NCBI GenBank assembly: GCA_039619475.1 | Contig: CM077115.1 | Location: 500,299,352-500,363,351 of the forward strand | DNA length: 64,000 bases | Direction: 5' to 3' | Origin: Icerya purchasi | Taxonomy: Eukaryota; Arthropoda; Insecta; Hemiptera; Monophlebidae | Shown: piece after piece, positions 35,585-46,000 of the stretch | How the letters are laid out: every line of letters begins with the position of its first letter | Position numbering within the stretch: the first letter of the stretch is position 1 | Made by a program: the position numbers and the translations under genes | The notes under the pieces: model-generated | What the model saw: only the letters and a program-made list of their open reading frames with translations | The model's database searches: none | What the model was told of the DNA's origin: nothing

Positions 35585-37258
35585 GTGACTCGAATAACGT
35601 CAATATAGTTGCCTGGAACAGTAATTCCATAATTGGTAAACAGTATGAACTATACTCACATTCATGTTCACTAACAAAATAGACATAGTGGCTCTATCAA
35701 AAACTAGATTGAACAGCGGGTGCACAATAAACTTCCCAGGCTACTCAACCTACAGGTGCGATGTATCTCGTCACTGCGGAGGCGTTGCCTTGTTAGTTAA
35801 TAAACGAATTAAACATTCTGTTCTTTCCCAGCCGCGCTTGCAGTGTGTTCAAGCTGTCGGCATTTCAATATGTAACATCAGTTCACCTTATCCTAGTCGG
35901 CCAAATATAATTGATGACATTCAGATATACGCGATAAATAAACCTCCAAATAATAACAGAAGCTTCTCAAATCATGTGACATCTCTTTTGCGTAATAGTA
36001 GAAAAGCAATCTTGCTAGGTGATTTTAACGCAAAAAATAAAGTTTATTATTCTGGCAGTACACTTCATAAACCATCAACACAAAACAATTTTCGTATTTC
36101 AGCTCCCCGCGAACCTACCTATTTTCTTACGATCTCAGGCAACAAACATAGTGTCGTAATAGATTTTGTAGTGGTCAAGAATGTATACAACATTACTTCT
36201 CCCATTTCAATTAGTCAATTATCTTCTAACCATAATCCGATATTTTGTTCTCTTTCAGTTACTGATGCTATCCTCTCAAAGCGCACTTACTATAACTACA
36301 AACAAGCCAAATGGGATTCTTTTAAGCATCACATATCGGCAACCTTACTTCATAAAAAGCTGCCGATTGGCTAATTTAACCGAAACAATCAACACTGCTA
36401 TCGAATTGGCAGTCCGTATACGGAGATGTACTTCCTTTCCGCTATATTCTGTGCCATTGTACATAACTCAGATCATAAAAATAAAGAATTATATCAGAAG
36501 ACGATATATTTTACATCGTTTCACAGCACGTGGTCAATCATTAAAAAAATTCCTCAACTTCCTTACCACAGCTGTTCGCTTACTTCTCGTCAAAAATAAA
36601 AAAGAGGTCTTCAACTGTAAGTTATCCAACCTTACCACTAAAGACAATAGCCTCCGCAAAGTTTATGAAAGTTTTAACAGTCACGTTTCGTCACTCCCTC
36701 CACTTCTTAACCCGAGCATTGACTCGTACGCGTACTCTGATTTCGCAAAAGCGAAATTGCTAGCTACCCATTACTTTCAAATTCACTCACATAATACAGA
36801 TGTGTTACCTAAACGTAACACTTCCCAAGTTCATTCTACTTTTCGCAACTACTTCAAGTCACATTCTGCACCGCATGTATTTAAAGCTGTCACTCCAGCC
36901 GAGATACATTGCATCCTAAAATCTCTTAGGCTTCAACAATTCACTGACTACCATAATATTCCTAATATAGCCTTAAAAATTCTCCCACTGACTGTCCTAA
37001 CTGAACTAACTTCTTTAATAAACGCTATGTTCAAATTTGGCTATTATCCGCAACAAGGGAAATCTTCCAAAGTCATTGCGCTTCCTAAGCCTGGGAAAGA
37101 TTCTTTACACATTGACAACATTCGTCCTATTAGCCTCCTTAGTAATTTAAGCAAAGTAGTATAAAAAATTATATCAAAAAGACTCATGCTACACTCTGAT
37201 AGCTCAAATATCATTCCTCCAGAGCAGTTCGGGTTCAAGCCTAAGCACTCTACAGTGT
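35581..37258 (+). pseudogene. Jockey-clade LINE ORF2: endonuclease and start of RT, 3' truncated
   Basis: ATG 35581 overlaps the ORF1 stop (ATGA arrangement) and opens NVNIVAWNSNSI, the APE endonuclease start. A frameshift follows, then DIVALSKTRL, RCDVSRHCGGVALLV, LLGDFNAKN (catalytic GDFNA) and a QLSSNHNPIF block (SDH replaced by SNH). After another frameshift near 36250 the linker leads to ALPKPGKDS, then IRPISLLSNLSKVV, RT block 1. Stops interrupt it at 37162-37164 and near 37258, and the rest of RT, including the FADD box, is missing. Confidence 0.9.
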
Positions 37259-37260
37259 AG

Positions 37261-37345
37261 CCAGTGTCGTCTTTACCTATAAGCCAACGAAGCCCAGGCT
37301 TAGAGCCCTCGTCTTGAGGGGGCCCCTTATGATGGAATTAAAAAA
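37261..37345. repeat. hAT-like terminal fragment
   Basis: CAGTGTCGTCTTTACCTATA, then CCCAGGCTTAGAGCCCTC and GAGGGGGCCCC, resembles the start of hAT elements in arthropods (CAGTG/CAGGG ... GGGCCCC). It begins just where the LINE breaks off, so an insertion may explain the loss of the LINE 3' half. A matching opposite end was not proven; the end near 40391 reads CAGGGGTGGATTAAG on the minus strand, which is different. Confidence 0.4.
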
Positions 37346-37353
37346 TGAATCCA

Positions 37354-37358
<5 letters not shown>

Positions 37359-37412
<54 letters not shown>
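37359..37412. repeat. (TA)n microsatellite
   Basis: A long uninterrupted TA dinucleotide run, followed by further TA-rich sequence to 37462. Confidence 0.95.
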
Positions 37413-37413
<1 letters not shown>

Positions 37414-37462
37414 TGAATTAATTATATATTTTAATTATATATATATATACATATATATATAT

Positions 37463-37795
37463 AAAACTCGGCCATTTTGGCTTCGCAAGGGGCTGTGCCC
37501 CTTGACCCCTCTTGCTTTAATTTCTGTCTCTTTCTCTTCTATACTTTGTATAAAATTATCAAAATTTACAACATAATTCTTACTGGCATCAACACAAAAA
37601 AAAATAACATAATCACAAAAATCCTATCCTAACATTTAAGTTTCATTATATAAAATTAAGACATTGTTTCGTTACATAAAATTGTGACATTTTTTAAATA
37701 ACAACAACAAAAATCCTATAAAATATAACAAACGTTACATAAAATTGGGACATTTTTTCTAACGGGAGGTAGCCTAAGAATTACGTTGTAATTAA
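37463..37795 (+). repeat. Dispersed GC-hairpin repeat, copy B
   Basis: Starts ACTCGGCCATTTTGGCTTCG, GGGGCTGTGCCCC hairpin, TTTCTGTCTCTTTCTCTTCT, ends CCTAAGAATTACGTTGTAAT. Same family as copies A, C and D, plus orientation. Confidence 0.8.
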
Positions 37796-37800
37796 TATAT

Positions 37801-38090
37801 ATAACTAGGCCGTTTTGGTCTCGCAGGGGATTGTGCCCCTTGACCCCTCTTACTTACATTTTTGTCTCTTTCTCTTCTATATTTTGTATAAAATGATCAA
37901 AATTTACAACGTAATTCTTACCGGCTTCGACATAAATCACAAAAGTCTTATTCTAACATTTAACTTTCATTACATAATTTTCGTTATAAAATATAACTCA
38001 AAATATAAAAAACGTTACACAAAAGTGGGAAATTTTTTTTGGACATTTTTTGTAATGGGGGTAGCCTAAGAATTACGTTGTAATTAATAT
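37801..38090 (+). repeat. Dispersed GC-hairpin repeat, copy C
   Basis: Tandem to copy B in the same orientation, with the same block order and an AT end (ATTAATATATATA) directly against the Tc1/mariner-like element. Confidence 0.8.
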
Positions 38091-38096
38091 ATATAC

Positions 38097-39918
38097 AGGG
38101 TGATTATAATTAAAGTTCAAGTTTCAAAACGCTATAAAGAACTTCTGCTCGATCTATCATTTAAAGTTAAATCATACACAAACGCTCGGGCAGAGTTCTA
38201 TTAAAGTATATAAATCAGCTGGCGTACAAGTCCGCAACACAGTGAGACATTTTCATGACTTTGTCCGTTCAGCATCCTGTCATACTTTTCGAATTTGTAT
38301 TAATTAGCAACTCTGCATCCTATTTCTTCTATCTTGTGCTCTTTTCTCCTCTGCCTGTTATTCTTCTTATCCGTTCGAAGATTTAATTATGCGAACATTT
38401 CTAGATTTTTAGATGACCAGCTTAATAAAGAAGAAGAAAACAAAATACACTTTTTATGTTTATAGGAAAAATAAGCTTATGCTACATTTATAATTTGTCG
38501 AATTTTCCGTCGAAAGTATTTCAAAATCGTCTTCTTTTATACTTTTTTTTTTACGCCGTTCTCTTCGCGAACTAAATTACGAAACTCTTCGGAATCCATA
38601 ACACTTTTCGCGGGAAACGTTGGAATGGAGGAACGCAGCGTATATGTGGCAACGGTTTACACGAGACTAAAGTGCGCTCAACAAATGAATGACGTGTGAA
38701 ATACACAAATCTACGATCTTCACAGGTCTTTGCAAGTCGTTATAGGAAACACTTCTCCATTTCGTGATGGTTTTCGAGTTTACGGGCCAAAGTAAAGACA
38801 TGAAAATATTAGTAATCAGTCGTATCCAAGTAAAGACATGAAATTTTCTTAACGCTTTTCTGTGACGCTCTATTTCGTGACCTTCCATTTCGTGACACAC
38901 GACGCTTTTCGAGTTTATGTGCCAAACCAAAAACATGAAAATGTCAAAAAGAACCACTGATCAAGGTTCGATAATAAATGACAAATGAATTGTAAACAGC
39001 GGCTAAGGTATAAGTTAAACGTTAAACCAACTGTACTGTTTAGTGTGCATGGCTGTACAGATGTGATACTGTTAGTTATGTAATCCCATCCATCACGGCA
39101 AGGTCATATGACATCGGATGGGAAAAATTGAATTTTAATTGTCCTGAGGCCAAAAAACGCATAAAAGGCATCAATCAAATCGGTTTTTAAATTTCGTGAG
39201 ACTGGCACTAAACATGTTCAATACTATCCACCGTTTTCTGCAACTAGTTTAAATCGAAAAATAGCATGTTCCACAGTTGATCGAAGTGTCTCTGGAGTCG
39301 CGTTCAAAATGTGTTGCGCAATGCGTGCCTTCAGTTCAGCTAAGTTTGCAATCAGAGCACTAAACACAACATCTTTCAGATAGCCCCACAGCCAGAAGTC
39401 ACACGGATTAAGATCAGGTTATCGGGACGGCCAAGGTGTAGGGAAATGACGGTTGATAATTCCAGCATTTCCCAAATGCTGCTTCAACAGCTACTTCACT
39501 AGATTTGCAATGTGCGGAGGAGCGCCATCTTGAATAAAAATGATCCCATCCACACATCCACGCTGTTGAAGAGCTGGAATGACGTGGTTGCGCAAAAGAC
39601 ACTCATGGCGCTTACCAAAGACGGTACAGGTAACAGGACCAAAGCACCCGTCTCCTCGAAAAAATATGGCCATGATAAATGATGCCGTAAACCCGCACCA
39701 CACAGTGACTTTTGCAGAATGAAGCGGTATTAGTAGCGCAATCTGTTGCTAAAATTAAATGTCGAGTCAAAAAAAAAAAAAAAAAATTGGAACTATTTTT
39801 TTATGTCATCCGCTTTCCCCCTTCTTCAATAATATACCGTTCAAATTTGACGTCATTCTGATCAATGGTGCTTTTTTATAGTGTTTTTAAACTTGAACTT
39901 CAATTATAATCACCCTGT
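38097..39918 (-). mobile_element. Tc1/mariner-like transposon, ~1.8 kb, with 29-bp TIRs
   Basis: The ends are near-perfect inverted repeats of about 29 bp with one mismatch, starting CAGGGTGATTATAATTAAAG and flanked by TA. Inside on the minus strand (39180-39710) is a decayed transposase: FFRGDGCFGPVTCTV, IFIQDGAPPHIANLV (second catalytic Asp present as QDGAPPH), HFPTPWPSR, then an in-frame stop before PDLNPCDFWLWGYLK and a C-terminus with LRSTVEHAISRFK. The N-terminal DNA-binding half is not recognisable in 38100-39150, so the element is probably dead. Confidence 0.88.
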
Positions 39919-39935
39919 ATATATATATATATATA

Positions 39936-40222
39936 TTCATTACAACGTAATTCTTGGGCTACCCCCCACTCGAAAAAATGTCCCAATTTTATACAATGAA
40001 ATATGTAACGAAAAAATGTCTTAATTTTATATAATGAAAGTTAAATGTTAGAATAGGATTTTTGTGGTTATGTTATATTTTTTTTTTGTGTTGATGCCAA
40101 TAAGAATTATGTTGTAAATTTTGACCATTTTATACAAAGTATAGAAGAAAAGGAGACAGAAATGAAAGCAAGAGGGGTCAAGGGGCACAGCCCCTTGCGA
40201 GGCCAAAGTGGCCGAGTTTGTG
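39936..40222 (-). repeat. Dispersed GC-hairpin repeat, copy D
   Basis: Minus-orientation copy on the far side of the Tc1/mariner-like element, the mirror image of copy C. Contains CAACGTAATTCTTGGGCTAC, GGGGCACAGCCCC and GGCCAAAGTGGCC. Confidence 0.8.
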
Positions 40223-40334
40223 TATATATATATATTCCCATAGGTCCTAATTTTGATTTTATTAGTCATTCATAGGTAGGCAATAGGATTTTTTTTTGTT
40301 TTTTTTTTTGCTGGCTTGTTTCCACATATATAAT

Positions 40335-40391
40335 GAATGTTTTCATCATTTTGCTTCCAAGGGGGCCCTCTAAATTCTTAATCCACCCCTG
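40335..40391 (-). repeat. hAT-like terminal fragment
   Basis: On the minus strand: CAGGGGTGGATTAAGAATTT, then AGAGGGCCCCCTTGG and AAAATGATGAAAACATT. A CAGGGGTG start followed by a GGGCCC block is a common arthropod hAT end. No partner end or TSD was established. Confidence 0.45.
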
Positions 40392-40449
40392 TTCAGCACC
40401 GAAATTGCTGTTGAATGTACAAATTACTAAGAGATAAACGTGCAGCAGC

Positions 40450-41630
40450 ATTGACGAAAATTCTGAAACTAGTAAAGTGCTCCAATCGTATCAATTTATT
40501 ATATTTAGGGCGAATGTAGTATGGCGCACAAAAAAACGCTGGAAGTACTTCGTCCTACATTAAATGATTTGATATAAATTAACAACTCTTCGGTGGTACA
40601 CTCATTTTACCGTCTAGTGATTTTCAACAAACTCTATCGGTTATACCACATTCAAATTCTACTGATGAATTTAATACGTGTCTTAAACTGAATAGCTACG
40701 CGTACAGAAATTGACTTTGAAAACCAATAAGCGTGTATAACTATAACATGATGCATCCGCTGAACGTTTCGCAAGAAAATTGTTGAATATTAGGAATGGG
40801 AAAGTAGCGGTCAACGAATCCATGCAATGTATCACATTGCCAACAAGCTTCTGTAAAACCACAGCAACCTCCGATCGCCTCAGAATCTGAGTAGGTGATC
40901 TAAGCTCATGTAGTTGGGTCAGTGCTGGCACCGAACTCATTAAAAAAAACAGCAACCACAAATGAAATGATTCACAAAATTTTTCCGAATATCGCACAGA
41001 ATTACAGAAATAATCAGTAGCTCAGTGCGCATGCTATATTAGCAACCAAAAGCAATAATGCGAATACTATCAATTTCATCATTCAAAACGAAATACTAAG
41101 TAAATCGACGCCGTATAATAAGAAGTCCATCAGTACTGTGGCCAATTAAGAAGTTGTCAATTATCCAACTGTATTCTTGAACTCGCTTGATTTTCTAGGC
41201 ATGCTGCCGCAAGTTTCAACATTGAAAATTGGCGTACTATACTTATCATTCTTCTCGGAAACATTAATCCACCTTGACTTCACAACGGTATCGGCTTTCA
41301 CCGAAAAAGATGATGAACAATATCATCGAAGCTACGATTTTAAATGAAAAATTTAAAGAAGATATAGTTGACACGAATGTCGATGATTCTGAGAAATATG
41401 CCGTTCGAATTCAAACGTTCTCTGTTTCTAATGTGACTCGCATTTGCAATTACCATCTAAGCTTAGAAAATATCCATGCTTTTCACATGGGCAACTGTAT
41501 GTGTGACCTGCTCACGTGTCGAGAAACCTTCTGATATAATCATGTATGTATCAGACGGAAAAGAAAAAAAATTATATGCATCCAAAAGCACTTTAATGAA
41601 CAAAATTAAAACGCAAACACTTTTTTCATT
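40450..41630 (+). pseudogene. Helitron Pif1-type helicase C-terminal relic
   Basis: Read across shifting plus-strand frames, the region keeps the order of the Helitron helicase. An LFGGTLILPSSDFQQTLSVI block near 40580 is like LLxGDFRQxLPVI. SAERFARKLLNIRNGKVAV lies near 40770, ITLPTSFCKTTA near 40835, RKIFPNIAQNYRN near 40980, MNNIIEATILNEKFK near 41310, MPFEFKRSLFLM near 41395 and CSRVEKPSDIIMY near 41510. Frameshifts and stops show long decay. Rep/HUH endonuclease and Helitron ends were not seen. Confidence 0.85.
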
Positions 41631-41939
41631 TAAGTGATAGTGCAACGTACGCCGGCTAATCGTACTAAATACGAGTATATTATCGCGTTAAATAGAATAA
41701 CGCGTGAACAAAGTTGCCAGTACGAAATAAAAAAATTCAATTATTTTTGTCACGCGACCGATGCCTCGTACCAACCTCCATTACCCATTACTGTCAAAAG
41801 TTTTTATAACTTTTTATTAATTCACGCAAAATATTTTCATATAATTTTTACTATAATTATTTAAGAACACTAAAAAAAAAAAAAAAAGTACCGAAAACAC
41901 AAGTTAGCGAAAAGTATTTTGTTAATTGCAATGAACTAT

Positions 41940-42760
41940 TTCTATAAGTAGCGGTCCGATAATCTCCGATATGCGGATGACACCACGTTACGTTAGTAGC
42001 AAAAAACGGAGAGGAAATGTCATATATATTCTAGATCGCCTGGTAAAAATCAGCGCAGAATATGGCATCCAAGTTAACAAAGCAAAAAACCAAAATAATG
42101 ATCGTCAACCGTTTAGAGAATAACTGCCCAAAAATATACGTGAAATTGAGGGTATTGAAGTAGTAGGCCGCTTTACATATTTAGGCTCTATAGTGGAAAA
42201 TAGCGGCTGATGTAAAAGTGAGATACGCCACAGAGCACAGATTACACGCAGCGCAATGAGCCGTTTAAAAAGAATTTGGGCTGACTCCGCTGTTAGTAAA
42301 GGTGTAAAGATTCGGCCAGTGAAGTCTTCTCGGTGTTTTCATATGGTGCGGAGACCATGACCGGCGCAGACAAAAAACGTATAGACGCACTCGAAATGTG
42401 CTGCTGGAGGCGTATGCCGCGTGTCCCATGGACAGCTAGGAGAACCAACATCTCGATAACTAAATGAGATTGGTAACCCGAAGAGGCTATCATCGGTGGT
42501 GCTCTGCAGGATACTGCGGTATTTTGGTCATGTGATCAGAGCGGACAACAATTTGGAAACACTGCTCATCCAAGGAAAGGTCAACGGAAGAAGAAGTCGA
42601 GATGGTCGGACGCAGTGTGCAGAGCTGCTGGTCGTACCTTTCAGGATTGTGTACACATCGCAAGGGATCGGAATTGTTGGCGCAGTCTGATCAACCGGGT
42701 GACAGATCATGATCACGATAGCCTTACATGGGGTGAAACGATTCGATAATAATAAAATTT
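41940..42760 (+). pseudogene. RTE-like LINE reverse transcriptase C-terminal relic
   Basis: The catalytic box reads RYADDTTL at 41967-41990. It is followed, with shifts, by LDRLVKISAEYGIQVNKAKT near 42030, RFTYLGSIVENSG near 42170, FSYGAETMTGADKKRIDALE near 42340, CCWRRMPRVPWTARRTNIS near 42400 and ILRYFGHVIRADNNLE near 42510. This string is typical of the endonuclease-reverse-transcriptase LINEs common in insects (RTE-like). The 5' part is absent, as in usual 5' truncation. Confidence 0.85.
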
Positions 42761-42857
42761 GTATAACCAAATGCCAATTTTCGTTTTAACTTGTTGCAGG
42801 ATGTGTAGATCTGTACTAATTTCAAATAAATAAATGCAGCACATTGAAAAAATCTAA

Positions 42858-42923
42858 AATTTAATATATATGTAAACTTAAATATAAATATAATAATTAA
42901 AATACAAATTCCAAATATTTATT
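42858..42923 (-). promoter_or_regulatory. Candidate poly(A) signals of the OATP gene
   Basis: The stop codon TAA (42924-42922) is immediately part of TAATAAA, so an AATAAA hexamer (42923-42918) overlaps it. An ATTAAA variant lies about 60 bp further (about 42863-42858). Which is used cannot be told from sequence; the first would give an extremely short 3' UTR. Confidence 0.35.
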
Positions 42924-43073
42924 AGTTCGAAGATTCTTGTCCGTTACTGTTGTGCAGCTTCTTTTCAAACACAAAATTGTTATCATCTTCGACAAAATCT
43001 TCATCATATATCTTTAGTCCTTTCGAATAGTACCATACAAACACGTCCAAAATTGTTCCCATTAGGATGAATG
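42922..43073 (-). CDS. Oatp: OATP terminal exon: TM12 and C-terminus
   Basis: Acceptor TTTATAACAG. It encodes (A)FILMGTILDVFVWYYSKG, then LKIYDEDFVEDDNNFVFEKK and a stop after GQESSN. The F-x-L-x-G-T-x-x-D-x-x-V-W-Y-Y-x-K-x-L-K string is the OATP TM12 end. The cytosolic tail is short and acidic. The exon has no ATG near its start and is missed by simple ORF scanning. Confidence 0.92.
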
Positions 43074-46000
43074 CTGTTATAAACAAGTACATATATATAT
43101 TTTTTCTTCGATTAATAATTAATTTTTTTTAAATAAATACGGTATCGGAAAACAAAATATATTTCAATTAAATTGTAATTTTATCAAGTTTTTCAATTGT
43201 GAAAGAGTTTAATCAAAACGTGCTTTTTTTTTTTTAAACTAACGGAAGATTTTAATCGAGTGAGAATTCATGTGAATTTACATTGCATTTTATATAATAG
43301 AGTTTTATTCTCCAACGACAAGCCAGCGATCTCTTAGCTAACAGCCACGACACGGTTCTAGTTTTAAACCTCAAATGGTCCATTTTTTTTTGAATGTGAG
43401 TACTCCAGGTCAGCCTAGCGTCCAAGTGCATGCCTAAATGTTTTACGTTATTAGATATTACGACGTTATTTATTTTGATTGGCAGGCGGTCAATTTTTCG
43501 ATTTGTGAATGAAATATGCGTCGACTTATTTTCATTAATTGCTAAGCGCCGTCGTTTTAGCCGAGTTTCCACATGCCGAAGTGATTCCTGCAGTTTTTCT
43601 GTAGCTGTGTTGTCACACTTATCAACGGCCAAGATGACTGCGTCATCCGCGTACAAAGCTACTTCTGTATTATCTAGCACGGGGAAGTCGGACGTGTAGA
43701 TTAAGTACAATATTGGACCCAGAACGTTCCCCTGCGGAACCCCGGCCCTTACCGGAAAAATATCTGAGTATTCATCGGCTATTTTTACTCGAAAATATCT
43801 TTCTTGTATATACAATTTAAATAAATAGTAGATAGAAGGAGTGAGGAAGCAGATGTGTTTAACTTTATACAATAATCCTTGATGCCATATAGCCTATCGA
43901 AAGCCTACTGGACATCCAGAAACGCAGCCGTACGAATATTCTTGTATTCCAAGCTATTTTCAATAACCATTGTTAGTCTGTGACTATAGTGTTGTGGTGC
44001 TTACGAAAACCAAATTGAAAATCGGCAATAATTGTATTAGTAGATAATATTGGAAACAACCGTTTTACAATTAATTTTTACAGTATCTTTGAGAGGACAG
44101 GAAGCAACGAGATAGGTCTATATGATGAGACCACCTCAGATGGTTTTTTCGGTATAACAATTATCTGCGAAAACTTCCAAGCCAGTAGAAAATATTGATT
44201 ACAAAGGACGGCGTTATATATTTGTGTTACAAAATACAATACTTTCACATGTGGGTAACTCATTTAAAAGCTCCGCTGTGATTAAGTCAAATCCGGAGCT
44301 CTTTTTCCGTTTCATATTTTTGAAGAGTTGCTGTATCTCACTAGGGACAACCGGTGTTATAGATAGACTCATTTGCAACGGTTTTTCCAGCTATTCGAGG
44401 ATATCTGTGGAGTCAGCAGCTTGACGATTCGGTGTAAATACATCGTAAAAATAATTGGCAAAAAGCGCTGTTTTATCGAAGTTAGTGCAAGCCCAGCTAC
44501 CGTCAGGTTTTTGTATTGGCGGAATACGCACAGTTGGCCGTTGAGAACGTCAGATTTCCGCAGTGAGTAATGATCGCTTTTGGTCGGCGACAAACTCGAC
44601 AGAAATGTTGCAAGCGTTTCGTTTTTATTTTCACGCAGTACCTTACGCAGCTGCTTGGTTTTTCTGTTTGGTTGCGTTTTAGTATTGCAGGTTTTTCGTA
44701 ATTTCCTCTTTTCACGCACTAGTATTAGTATATGTTTCGGGATATTATTCGACCCCTTGGGAAGTTCTATAATGATAATGGCTAGCCACGCAGCATTTTG
44801 TATGGTTTCTGTTAAGTTTTGAACTGCTTTATCAATGTCGTGATTACTTTTTAGTGGCATATTTAAATTTACGTTACTCTCGAGATATTGTTTAAATAAA
44901 GGCCAGTTGGTTTTTTTTTTTATGGATAAGGTATGGCTCAGGTGTTTTTGTTATTGGCGAAATGGTCACCGTTAATATAACCGAGGAGTGGTCTGATTTT
45001 CTGATTGATTAGTTGTTGAAACATATTTTTAAATTCGTTTAAAAATGAATTTAATATTACATCTATACCGGTAGGCTAGGTGCGAAGCGATTGTTACTTT
45101 TTGGAAACCAACACCGTTGTTATAAACATTATCGCTAAGATTAAGCACAGTATTGGCGCCGTTGGTCCCTAACGTAACTTCCGCATACGATAACTGAGCT
45201 CTATGCCCACTTTGAGGGGTAATAATATCAAGCACAGCATTACTGTAACTTGCGGGAAGATTAATTTTTTCAGCAAACGTCTGCTCTACATTGTATTTCG
45301 CATTATATAATTTGCGATCTTATAATTAGAAGGATGTTGCTGCGCGCATAAACTTCGGTGGTAAGTCTTTTACAATCAGCTGCATTATGATTACCCGCGC
45401 ATCATTTATAGGGCCGATTACAAAATGATCGTGTGTGTCCATACTTTTGACATCTATTGCGGTCTATGCCTCTTTTTACGTGGGGGGTTTCTACTCTAAT
45501 TTTTGAATGTAATAATAAATCGAGATAATATACACGTTTAATGTCATTGGTCGGCTCCAACTCGATGAAATATAGTGGTGTAGAGGTTCTTTAGTTTTTT
45601 TTCAATATTAAAGACAGATCCGACTTAAAATCTTTTGTTCTTCAAGAGCTTGCTTAATGTCGCTGTTTGTGAAAGAGGGATGTAAACCCCGAATTACGAC
45701 TTTATACGCCCTTTCGTGTTTTAGTTGGTAAGTGTGGTAGTTAATGTCTTCTTTTTTGAATACGTTGATTTTGACAGCGTTATCTCTCAATGATTTTTCT
45801 CTGAAGTCTTGTTTCCCTAGTACGTCTGTGATTTTTTCCAACATTCCCAAATAATTAATTATGTCGTGTACGAATACGGGTGGCGGAGAAGGTGCTTTTG
45901 TTACATTGTCATCCGGCTGTGCAATGGAATTCTCATTTTGTGTAACTTCGTCTTCAACTTGCAAGTTTTGGAACCTATTCCGTTTCATACGTGACTTATT

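Noticed and set aside
37261..40391. One large hAT element enclosing the nested block
   Set aside because: The two hAT-like ends differ in sequence (CAGTGTCGTC versus CAGGGGTGGA) and no 8-bp duplication was found.
43430..43699. 89-codon plus-strand ORF
   Set aside because: Shadow of the Jockey reverse transcriptase (YADD) on the minus strand.
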